Below are positions 7,444-12,924 of a stretch of DNA of 15,266 nt, in pieces. Below the pieces are notes generated by a model, which was not told the origin of the DNA, searched no databases, and saw only the letters and a program-made list of their open reading frames with translations. The stretch lies in NCBI GenBank assembly GCA_015485755.1, contig WFTD01000046.1:1-15266 (forward strand), written 5' to 3'. A program made the position numbers and the translations under genes. The stretch is from Patescibacteria group bacterium (GTDB lineage Bacteria > Patescibacteriota > Patescibacteriia > S139-126). Position 1 is the first letter of the stretch, and each line of letters begins with the position of its first letter.

Positions 7444-7639
7444 GTTGTACTCTTTGGCACAGGGCCTTAATTAAAATGAATACTTTTGCGGGCTTTGCCC
7501 CTTTGCTAACGCAAAGAGAGCCGCTTCCCACCCCATGCCGCGCTCCGCGCGGCAAAGCAGGCGGGCAACATTCACCTGCCCCACACCCCCTTTTTCTTTT
7601 TCCCGCCCACCAAAAGACTGCGCAAAATTTTTAGGTAGC
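7444..7639. other. Non-coding left margin of the inserted block, GC-rich hairpins
   Basis: No credible gene. It holds TTTTGCGGGCTTTGC (7484-7498), a 15-base block repeated in the same orientation at 11488-11502 at the other end of the insert; a hairpin CTTTGC/GCAAAG with loop TAAC (7501-7516); and a perfect 8-pair GC hairpin, TGCCGCGC/GCGCGGCA with loop TCC (7536-7554). A C-rich stretch near 7560-7615 follows. The frames crossing it are open only because of base composition. Confidence 0.6.
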
Positions 7640-7695
7640 TTGACTCCCGAGTCAATTATTTGACATTTTGTAATGAAGTTCATAAAAACTTCATT
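7640..7695 (+). promoter_or_regulatory. Promoter of the thymidylate-kinase-like gene with two palindromes
   Basis: Perfect -35 TTGACA (7660-7665), 17-base spacer, weak -10 TAAAAA (7683-7688). Just upstream is a palindrome, TTGACTC-CC-GAGTCAA (7640-7655). Overlapping the -10 is a 9-pair inverted repeat, AATGAAGTT/AACTTCATT with a 6-base gap (7672-7695). Either could be an operator or an mRNA-leader hairpin. No regulator gene is present in the block. Confidence 0.4.
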
Positions 7696-7732
7696 TGCTC
7701 ATTCCCAATTACAAAAAAGGAGGCATATAATC

Positions 7733-8386
7733 ATGAAAGGTTTACTTGTAACGTTTGAGGGACAAGACGGTTCCGGCAAATCAACTCTTCTCAAACTCGT
7801 TAAGGCGCGGCTGAAGCAGGAAAATTTCGCTGTGGTTGTAGTTCCGGAATTTTCCTCTCGAGTTTTGGGAAGGTTCCTGCAAGAGATTTTGATGCAGAAC
7901 AAGTTTCTCCGCCTGAATAGTACAGGACCAAGCGCTCTGACCGAAACCATGTATATTCTGTCTGATCTCTACTCGCAAGATGAGCTTGAAATCAGACCGG
8001 CATTACAACAAGGCATGGTTGTCATTAAGGAGAGGCACATTGATTCGATTCTGGCATGCCAACTTCCCAAGATCGTCAAAGACTATCCTGAAAGCGATTC
8101 AGAACAAGTGTTTCAATGGCTTTGTCACATATGTGGCCAACTCACGGAGCCTGATCTAACTGTCTTTTTGCGTGTTTCCGACGCAGAACTCAAACGGCGT
8201 ATTGAGTCACGAGGTGAGCAGGCAACCGAAAACGACTTTGCTGTATTCAAAAAACGTCAAAAGATCTATGATCGTCTTGCCGCAGAGAATCGGCATCGCT
8301 GGCTGGAAGTAATGAATGAAGGAAACCCGCAAGCAGCCGTCCAGATCATTTTTGAAGAAGTGGAACGACGGCTCGGCGCTCGCTAA
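7733..8386 (+). CDS. Thymidylate-kinase-like nucleotide kinase
   Basis: 217 residues, P-loop kinase of the thymidylate kinase family, which phosphorylates dTMP to dTDP with ATP. P-loop GQDGSGKST (residues 10-18) has the DGxGKST form of the family. The second signature, normally DR[YH] before the dS..AYQ stretch, is ERHIDSILACQ (100-110), so the acidic residue is Glu instead of Asp, as in the ERS motif of deoxynucleoside kinases. A lid region rich in Arg (about 155-163) and a KKRQKIYDRLA helix follow. The frame is open from an ATG at 7673, but AAGGAGG (7717-7723) nine bases before the ATG at 7733, and the usual start of the family, decide for 7733. It has its own promoter and terminator. The substrate might not be dTMP; a nucleotide analogue or deoxynucleoside is possible given the neighbouring sugar-type enzymes. 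I leave the symbol blank because a housekeeping tmk may exist elsewhere. Confidence 0.8.
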   Translation: MKGLLVTFEGQDGSGKSTLLKLVKARLKQENFAVVVVPEFSSRVLGRFLQEILMQNKFLRLNSTGPSALTETMYILSDLYSQDELEIRPALQQGMVVIKERHIDSILACQLPKIVKDYPESDSEQVFQWLCHICGQLTEPDLTVFLRVSDAELKRRIESRGEQATENDFAVFKKRQKIYDRLAAENRHRWLEVMNEGNPQAAVQIIFEEVERRLGAR

Positions 8387-8395
8387 ATTGCCTAT

Positions 8396-8427
8396 AAGGG
8401 CAGAAAACATTCTGCCCTTTATTTTTT
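8396..8427 (+). terminator. Rho-independent terminator after the kinase gene
   Basis: Ten-pair stem AAGGGCAGAA (8396-8405) with TTCTGCCCTT (8410-8419), four-base loop AACA, then TATTTTTT. It lies 10 bases after the stop codon. Confidence 0.85.
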
Positions 8428-8439
8428 GCGTACAAACCC

Positions 8440-8468
8440 TTTACACAAAATAAAAATAGCGTTAAAGT
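8440..8468 (+). promoter_or_regulatory. Promoter of the dehydrogenase-aminotransferase-NUDIX genes
   Basis: -35 TTTACA (8440-8445, 5 of 6), 17-base spacer, -10 TAAAGT (8463-8468, 4 of 6), located after the terminator and about 70 bases before the next start codon. Confidence 0.4.
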
Positions 8469-8539
8469 AGTTAACAAATAAGATACAGCGCATTATTTGA
8501 AAAACGTTCTTTCACAATCAAAATAAGGAGGGAATTTCC

Positions 8540-9382
8540 ATGAGACTACGTACAGTCGTAATTGGTTTGGGTAGGCAGTCAAGAGAAGATCATCTCCCGG
8601 CTATCATGCAAAGTTCAAACTTTAAGTTAGTTGGCGTCTGTGATATTAACCAGAAAAAGGCAGAGGAAGTTGGAATACATTACAATGTCCCCTACTACAC
8701 CGATCTTGGTGAACTGATCAATGATCAAGATTTCCAAATTGCGGTGGTTGCTATTCCGCATCACGCTTACTTGGATGTGATTAGTGTGCTTGTGACAGCA
8801 GGCAAACACATTATCAAAGAAAAGCCGTTCGCTACCAGTATTGCCGAAGCAAAGCAACTTCTGCAGATTCTGCGCGGTGGGAAGGTTTATCTGGGTGTTA
8901 CTGTCCAGCGCCGATTCAATCCCATCTATCGGACATTTCATCAACTCAAAAAGTATATAGGGAAGATCTATTCCATTGAGGGTGCATACACGATGAACAT
9001 CGTTGATCTGGATACGGGATGGAGAGCTTCCAAGGAACTTTCTGGTGGTGGAGCACTGGTGGATATGGGTTACCACTTCGTCGATTTGCTGATCTGGTAC
9101 TTCGGCATGCCGGTTTCGGTAACAGCGCGAATGACACGGGGTAATCGTCCCGGTCAGCAGTATGATGTGGAGGATACCGTACACCTTTTATTCGATTATC
9201 AGTTGGGGTTTGAGTACGACGAGAAGCTCGTCGGAAACTTCGTGATTTCCCGCGTTTACCCAGAAAAGCAGGAGCGTGTGCGTGTGTTTGGCACAAATGG
9301 CGTCGTTGAGGTCTCCCGCGGCTTAATTCGCCGACTTGACATTAACGGTAACGAAATTGAACTGCTTGAGCGGCAGGATTGA
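8540..9382 (+). CDS. Gfo/Idh/MocA-family NAD(P)-dependent oxidoreductase, truncated by a frameshift
   Basis: Dehydrogenase family acting on sugars and cyclitols. The Rossmann start VVIGLGRQS (residues 6-14), the catalytic EKP motif (Glu94-Lys95-Pro96) and GGALVDMGYHFVDLL (170-184) with the active-site Asp and His are present. The start at 8540 has AAGGAGG (8525-8531) eight bases upstream. Translation stops after 280 residues because a perfect 22-bp tandem duplication (9356-9399) shifts the frame. Removing one copy restores a continuous 347-residue protein, the usual family length, ending at 9605. The missing 68 residues complete the C-terminal substrate domain, so the product as written is probably inactive or unstable. 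A sequencing or assembly error is possible, as is a recent mutation or reversible slippage. With the aminotransferase that follows, the intact enzyme would oxidise a hydroxyl to the ketone that is then aminated. Confidence 0.85.
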   Translation: MRLRTVVIGLGRQSREDHLPAIMQSSNFKLVGVCDINQKKAEEVGIHYNVPYYTDLGELINDQDFQIAVVAIPHHAYLDVISVLVTAGKHIIKEKPFATSIAEAKQLLQILRGGKVYLGVTVQRRFNPIYRTFHQLKKYIGKIYSIEGAYTMNIVDLDTGWRASKELSGGGALVDMGYHFVDLLIWYFGMPVSVTARMTRGNRPGQQYDVEDTVHLLFDYQLGFEYDEKLVGNFVISRVYPEKQERVRVFGTNGVVEVSRGLIRRLDINGNEIELLERQD

Positions 9383-9399
9383 ACTGCTTGAGCGGCAGG
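9356..9399 (+). repeat. Perfect 22-bp tandem duplication inside the dehydrogenase gene
   Basis: Copies 9356-9377 and 9378-9399 are identical, beginning ATTGAACTGC and ending GCGGCAGG. Because 22 is not a multiple of three, the second copy is read one frame off and brings in TGA at 9380-9382. Confidence 0.97.
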
Positions 9400-9605
9400 G
9401 CGGTTGGCCATCGGCGGCGATTGAGCAGCTTGACTATTTTGCCGAGAAAATTCGTCGGTTTACTCCCGGTTTTCTTCCTGATTATACCGAGCACCTGCAA
9501 CATGTGGCGGTTATTGAGGCGGCGTACGAATCGGATCGTTTAGGAACGTCATGTCGTCCAGACGAATTCCTAAAGTTGATCCAAGAAACCAAAGAGGAGG
9601 AATAG
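9383..9605 (+). pseudogene. C-terminal remnant of the Gfo/Idh/MocA oxidoreductase (out of frame)
   Basis: In the frame that continues the dehydrogenase once one 22-bp copy is ignored, the sequence encodes IELLERQGGWPSAAIEQLD... to a TAG at 9603-9605. It joins without a gap to the residue at which the upstream frame breaks. It has no start codon or ribosome binding site of its own that I trust. The C-terminal helix-rich sequence (YFAEKIRRF, HLQHVAVIEAAYESDR) is typical of Gfo/Idh/MocA enzymes (the usual a.l..v.aiyeSa..g pattern). The selected look of this stretch suggests the duplication is recent. Confidence 0.8.
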
Positions 9606-9607
9606 CC

Positions 9608-10885
9608 ATGACTCAACTTGCAATCCTAGGTGGTTCTAAAACCATCAACACGAAAGGACCGCACTTTGTGTGGCCCCGCATTACGGAAGCTGTGGAGCAA
9701 GTAGTCATTCGACAACTTCATGCTACCATCTCGATCTATGATCGGTCGGGTGTAATTGAAGAGTTCGAAACGACTTTCGCAAGCTATCACGGTCGGCGAT
9801 ACGCGCTTCTCTCCAATTCCGGCACTAGCGCCATTTACTCGATGTATGAAGGACTGGGATTGGGGCCTGGCGACGAGGTAATCTGCCCTACGTACACATT
9901 CTTTGCAACTGTCAGTCCGCTGATGCATACAGGTGCAACGCCGGTATTCTGCGACTGCGGACCTGACGGCAATATTAGCGTTGCGGAGATCGAAAAACGC
10001 ATCACGCCGCGAACCAAAGCGGTGGTGGTAACCCACATGTGGGGCGTTCCGTGCGATATGGAAGCAATTGTGTCCATTTGTCGAAGACACAATCTGCGTT
10101 TACTGGAAGATTGTTCGCACGCGCACGGCGCGAAAGTTAACGGCAAGCTCGTTGGTACATTCGGCGACGCGGCAGCATGGAGTTTGCAGGCACAGAAAAC
10201 TATCACTGGCGGCGAAGGTGGCATTATGCTCACTGACAACGAGGAGGTGTATTACCGTGCACTGCTCCAGGGACGCTACAACAAGCGGTGCAAGCAGGAG
10301 ATACCAGTAGATCACCCGTTGGCAATCTTCAGCACGACAGGCTTCGGACTGAAATTTCGCGCGCATCCTTTGGCAGTTGCCATAGCACATGAACAGCTCT
10401 CTCACCTGGAGGAATGGCTCGCACAAAGGCAATCTTATGCAGAGAAGATGACAGCGGCTTTCAGTCAGTTTCCTTTTCTGAAGACTCCTCAAGTTTCCGG
10501 CAAGAGAGCTGGCTGGTATGCCTACGTGATGCAGTTCGATGCTTCCCATTCAAATGGGATCAGTGTTGACCTTTTCACTAAAGCAGTGCTGGCTGAGGGG
10601 CTTGTTGAACTTGATCGTCCACGATCCACGATGCCGCTTCACCGTCTTCCACTGTTTACCGAGCCGGAAAAAGCACTACCGAGATTGTATCCGCACCCGG
10701 TTAAGCAGAAACAACAATCTTTTCCTGCGGCGGATTACTTCTACGAGAACGCCCTCAAACTTCCGGTGTGGTCATTCCCTGACGAAGAAGATATGGTGAA
10801 TCTCTACATTGAAGGCATCGTCAAAGTGGCGTTGGTCATCAGAGACAATCCTGAGCTTCTACTTGCCATAGAAACAAACAAGTAG
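9608..10885 (+). CDS. DegT/DnrJ/EryC1 (StsC-like) PLP-dependent aminotransferase
   Basis: 425 residues, fold type I aminotransferase that aminates a keto-sugar or keto-cyclitol. The PLP lysine is Lys197 in SLQAQKTITGGEGG; Asp168 in LEDCSHAHGA binds the pyridine nitrogen; SGTSA (71-75) binds phosphate. The pattern WPRITEAVE...IYDRSG...THMWG...SHAHGA resembles, from memory, the L-glutamine:scyllo-inosose aminotransferase (StsC) branch more than the dTDP-sugar branches; that is a judgement by eye. The ATG at 9608 is preceded by GAGGAGG (9594-9600) at seven bases and follows the dehydrogenase reading frame by two bases, so the two genes were built to be translated together. The sequence appears complete, unlike its partner. 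The amino donor is probably glutamine or glutamate; the product is unknown. Confidence 0.88.
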   Translation: MTQLAILGGSKTINTKGPHFVWPRITEAVEQVVIRQLHATISIYDRSGVIEEFETTFASYHGRRYALLSNSGTSAIYSMYEGLGLGPGDEVICPTYTFFATVSPLMHTGATPVFCDCGPDGNISVAEIEKRITPRTKAVVVTHMWGVPCDMEAIVSICRRHNLRLLEDCSHAHGAKVNGKLVGTFGDAAAWSLQAQKTITGGEGGIMLTDNEEVYYRALLQGRYNKRCKQEIPVDHPLAIFSTTGFGLKFRAHPLAVAIAHEQLSHLEEWLAQRQSYAEKMTAAFSQFPFLKTPQVSGKRAGWYAYVMQFDASHSNGISVDLFTKAVLAEGLVELDRPRSTMPLHRLPLFTEPEKALPRLYPHPVKQKQQSFPAADYFYENALKLPVWSFPDEEDMVNLYIEGIVKVALVIRDNPELLLAIETNK

Positions 10886-10891
10886 TATAAT
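10863..10891 (+). promoter_or_regulatory. Internal promoter before the NUDIX gene
   Basis: -35 TTGCCA (10863-10868), 17-base spacer, perfect -10 TATAAT (10886-10891), overlapping the aminotransferase stop codon. Transcription would begin near 10898, at the Shine-Dalgarno sequence, so the leader would be very short. The match may be chance; it equals the ftsH promoter in both hexamers and spacing. Confidence 0.35.
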
Positions 10892-10911
10892 TCAAGAAAG
10901 GAGAAAAGCCC

Positions 10912-11376
10912 ATGCAATCAAATATCGACCACAATCTCATTCGGCGGCTACTCACCGAAAGCCAGAAGGACGGCGTACAGAAACTGGTCGTGGGTGCAGT
11001 GATTCGCAGAGACAATAAGTTTCTGCTCCTTGAGCGGGTTCCATCTGATTTTATGGGTGGGCTCGTTGAGTTTCCAAGTGGTGCTGTTGATGCAGGAGAA
11101 GACCTGCTCACGGCACTCGCGCGGGAGACAAAAGAAGAAACTGGACTCACAATTACTTCAATTATCTCTTACCTTGGCTCATTTGATTACACTTCGGGGT
11201 CTGGTAGGAAGACGAGACAATTCAACTTCCTCGTCGAAGTCGCGCCTGGAGAGGTCAAGATCAGTTCTACCGAACACCAAGCGTATCATTTCATTGCACC
11301 AACCGATGAAGCGTTTACAACGCTTAACATCTCGGATGCGGTTAAGGAGGTTATCAAAACCGTGCAGCAACAGTGA
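10912..11376 (+). CDS. NUDIX hydrolase
   Basis: 154 residues. Members hydrolyse a nucleoside diphosphate linked to another moiety. The Nudix box is complete, G57-x5-E63-x7-R71-E72-x2-E75-E76-x-G78, supplying the Mg-binding glutamates. The fold around it (LVVGAVIRRDNKFLLLERV before, FLVEV after) is typical. The start has AAAGGAG (10897-10903) eight bases upstream. It follows the aminotransferase by 26 bases and is followed by a terminator at 11403, so it closes the operon. Substrate cannot be read from the motif: clean-up of a nucleotide, a nucleotide-sugar or an oxidised nucleotide are all possible. In this setting a nucleotide-linked intermediate of the dehydrogenase/aminotransferase pathway is a reasonable guess. 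Confidence 0.9.
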   Translation: MQSNIDHNLIRRLLTESQKDGVQKLVVGAVIRRDNKFLLLERVPSDFMGGLVEFPSGAVDAGEDLLTALARETKEETGLTITSIISYLGSFDYTSGSGRKTRQFNFLVEVAPGEVKISSTEHQAYHFIAPTDEAFTTLNISDAVKEVIKTVQQQ

Positions 11377-11402
11377 TGACGGTGCTCAAAACGGACATCC
11401 AC

Positions 11403-11434
11403 AGCCCCAGCGGGGAATACCCATGGGGCTTTTT
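11403..11434 (+). terminator. Rho-independent terminator after the NUDIX gene
   Basis: Stem AGCCCCA (11403-11409) with TGGGGCT (11424-11430), followed by TTTT and GTTTT. It lies 26 bases after the stop codon. Confidence 0.8.
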
Positions 11435-11619
11435 GTTTTGACCATACTTAAAAATTTTAAGCGTGCCCTTAAAAGAAAAATAGAAATTTTTGCGGGCTTT
11501 GCTTGCCCCGCGTCAGAGGAGCAGAGCTGCTGGGTGGGTTAAGCCGCGCCGAAGGCGCGGCTACATTCCATCAATCAAGATTTTTTGATAAAATAAGTTA
11601 GAGCTTGGTTGTATAACCA
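11435..11619. other. Non-coding right margin of the inserted block
   Basis: No credible gene. It contains TTTTGCGGGCTTTGC (11488-11502), the same 15 bases as at 7484-7498, and a perfect 9-pair GC hairpin AGCCGCGCC/GGCGCGGCT with loop GAA (11542-11562). The order, 15-base block then a GCCGCGC hairpin then ACATTC, is the same as in the left margin, although the sequence between differs. Confidence 0.55.
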
Positions 11620-11690
11620 CACCAAAATCTGACCTTTGGATTTTGAAAGAGCAATTTTATAGGCGACCGAAAGCGGCCGCCTGTTGATTT
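11620..11690 (+). repeat. 71-bp direct repeat, right copy
   Basis: 70 of 71 positions match 7373-7443. It begins with CACCA, but what precedes it (AACCA) is not a tRNA acceptor arm, so no complete tRNA is rebuilt here. The single change, A11666, turns one pair of the 9-pair hairpin into A-C when transcribed on the plus strand but G-U on the minus strand. On the minus strand the hairpin lies just after the stop codon of the 11711-12202 gene and could serve as its terminator. Confidence 0.85.
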
Positions 11691-11710
11691 TTCATTTTTA
11701 TTGCGCGCTG

Positions 11711-12202
11711 TTAGTTGGTGTTGTTAATAAATTTGAATTTTCTGCGAAGAAGGTAGTAGATAACAAAAGGAGAAATTATCCATAAAAATGTGTTTAGTAT
11801 ATATGTAAAATCTATTTTTGAAACATTCCCTTTTAAAATATTCGCAATTACATTAAATGAAAGTAAGTGTGGAGTAGATAAAATCAAGCTGGTAAAATTT
11901 GAATAATACAGCCAAGAAGTAACTATGGAGACAATAACATACCCCCAAAATACACGATTTGCAAACATCCATTTATTTTGCGGCTTGGCGATTTTTGACA
12001 AAAAAACAATCAGGTAGTAAATGGCAAAAGTAGCAAAAATAAACATCAAAATATCGGCAAAAATATTTCTGGCAGAGCCTGCGCTTGAACCACCTGCTAT
12101 GATTGGAATGGTAAAAAGAGTAATTATGGAAGTTACCGGCACAGCCAAGAGTGCCAGGATGGGATATATTATTTTTTTCCAGCTGGGGGTATTTTGGTCC
12201 AT
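11711..12202 (-). CDS. Four-helix membrane protein, unknown function
   Basis: 163 residues, not recognised. Hydrophobic segments at about 11-36, 48-70, 84-104 and 134-152 suggest four transmembrane helices; the polar N-terminus MDQNTPSWKK and the basic C-terminal LLRRKFKF would both be cytoplasmic by the positive-inside rule. No conserved cysteines or charged membrane residues hint at metal transport, so I do not assign it to the mer-like operon. It has its own strong promoter (12240-12267) and is separated from the thioredoxin-like gene by 185 bases. No Shine-Dalgarno sequence before the ATG at 12202. Base composition matches the native genes. Confidence 0.75.
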   Translation of the reverse strand: MDQNTPSWKKIIYPILALLAVPVTSIITLFTIPIIAGGSSAGSARNIFADILMFIFATFAIYYLIVFLSKIAKPQNKWMFANRVFWGYVIVSIVTSWLYYSNFTSLILSTPHLLSFNVIANILKGNVSKIDFTYILNTFLWIISPFVIYYLLRRKFKFINNTN

Positions 12203-12239
12203 ATTTTTTAGTGCTTAAATTATTTATAAATATACCTTA

Positions 12240-12268
12240 ATTATATGGTGCTATTTGACATTGTCAAA
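12240..12268 (-). promoter_or_regulatory. Near-consensus promoter of the 163-residue membrane protein, with palindrome
   Basis: Minus strand: perfect -35 TTGACA (12267-12262), 16-base spacer, perfect -10 TATAAT (12245-12240). A palindrome TTTGACA-T-TGTCAAA (12254-12268) covers the -35 and could be a repressor site. The rest of the 185-base gap to 12387 is AT-rich with no clear terminator. Confidence 0.65.
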
Positions 12269-12387
12269 GAAGCAGCTCAGAGTAAATTTTTATGTGGTTT
12301 ATTTTAGGATGGTAAAATTTTTTTGGCGCAATTATTTTTTACAATTTATTTTATCAAAACTGAAAAGCTGTATTTACACCAAGGCTA

Positions 12388-12921
12388 TTATAATAATTTT
12401 TGGATTTCCATATCCAATTTATCAGAACTGGTAATAACCTTATCTTTGAACCTGATGATGCCTTGCTTATCCAGAATATAAGTAATCTCAAACCTGTTTA
12501 AAGAATATTTTTGAATAATTTCAGCGCCTCCTTCTGCATCAGCGTAATACCAAGGAGTGTTGTTGCCTGTTTTGAATTGTTGGATAAAACTTTTGCTATC
12601 TCGCGGATCAATATCAACGGTTATAAAAACAACCCCCTCTTCTTGGTATTTGTAATATACAGGAGAAAATTGCCTAGCTTCCATAACGCAAGTTGGACAC
12701 CAAGCGGCAGATGATGTAATAACAACTATATTTCCGCGCAGTGAGGCTTTGGTAATTTTTTCCCCGTCAATAGTCGTTAGGGAAAAATCAGGAGCCATTT
12801 CTCCCACATCTATACCTATATTTAGTTTAGGAGTTTGTTTGATGCTCTGTTTGTTTACTATTGCGTAAGCGCCAATAACAATTAGAGCTAAGGCAAGTAT
12901 TGTAATTAATTTTTTTTGCAT
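12388..12921 (-). CDS. Membrane-anchored thioredoxin-like (TlpA/ResA/peroxiredoxin-type) protein
   Basis: 177 residues. An N-terminal hydrophobic helix (about 5-23) anchors a redoxin domain outside the membrane. The domain opens with VGEMAPDFSLTTIDGEKI, typical of AhpC/TSA-Redoxin proteins, and carries the redox pair Cys74-Pro-Thr-Cys77 in AAWCPTC; FITVDIDPRD and the conserved region around ITYILDKQGIIRF complete the fold. Such proteins reduce disulfides or oxidised thiols outside the cytoplasmic membrane. The gene starts three bases after the MerT-like gene, so it is in the mer-like operon. A role in keeping the cysteines of the transporter reduced, or in handing over Hg(II), is inferred from position alone. 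No Shine-Dalgarno sequence. Last gene of the operon; no clear terminator follows. Confidence 0.85.
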   Translation of the reverse strand: MQKKLITILALALIVIGAYAIVNKQSIKQTPKLNIGIDVGEMAPDFSLTTIDGEKITKASLRGNIVVITSSAAWCPTCVMEARQFSPVYYKYQEEGVVFITVDIDPRDSKSFIQQFKTGNNTPWYYADAEGGAEIIQKYSLNRFEITYILDKQGIIRFKDKVITSSDKLDMEIQKLL

Positions 12922-12924
12922 AAG

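Larger units (their letters stand above)
7373..11690 (+). mobile_element. Candidate integrated gene block at tRNA-Leu, bounded by 71-bp direct repeats
   Basis: About 4.3 kb between the two repeat copies. Evidence of foreign origin: all genes are on the plus strand while every other protein gene here is on the minus strand; strong Shine-Dalgarno sequences in all four genes against almost none elsewhere; higher G+C (hand counts of several 60-base lines gave about 40-55%, against mostly 25-38% in the flanks, with one flank line at 52%); and a boundary inside a tRNA 3' end. There is no integrase, transposase or relaxase inside it. It could be a passively mobilised element, the remnant of a larger island, or a block gained by recombination between repeats. 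Confidence 0.6.

Noticed and set aside
7247..7555. Minus-strand open frame of 102 codons across the tRNA
   Set aside because: It is the antisense of tRNA-Leu and its flank; the GTGLEPARGK-type peptide is a well-known false ORF opposite tRNA genes.
7726..7731. TATAAT just before the kinase start as a -10 box
   Set aside because: No -35 at the right distance (TCCCAA at 17 bases) and it would give a leaderless message despite a good Shine-Dalgarno sequence.
7673..7732. Longer start of the kinase gene at 7673
   Set aside because: The 20 extra residues do not fit the family and the strong AAGGAGG at 7717-7723 points to the ATG at 7733.
8627..9296. Minus-strand open frames of 185 and 116 codons opposite the dehydrogenase gene
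   Set aside because: They are shadows of a gene with clear family motifs on the plus strand and have no recognisable protein features or start signals.
11030..11542. Plus-strand open frame of 170 codons overlapping the NUDIX gene and running past its terminator
   Set aside because: It crosses the Nudix box in another frame and reads through the terminator hairpin at 11403-11434.
7378..11690. Integrase, transposase or inverted terminal repeats of an insertion sequence
   Set aside because: None found: the block's ends are direct, not inverted, repeats and no recombinase-like protein is encoded in it.
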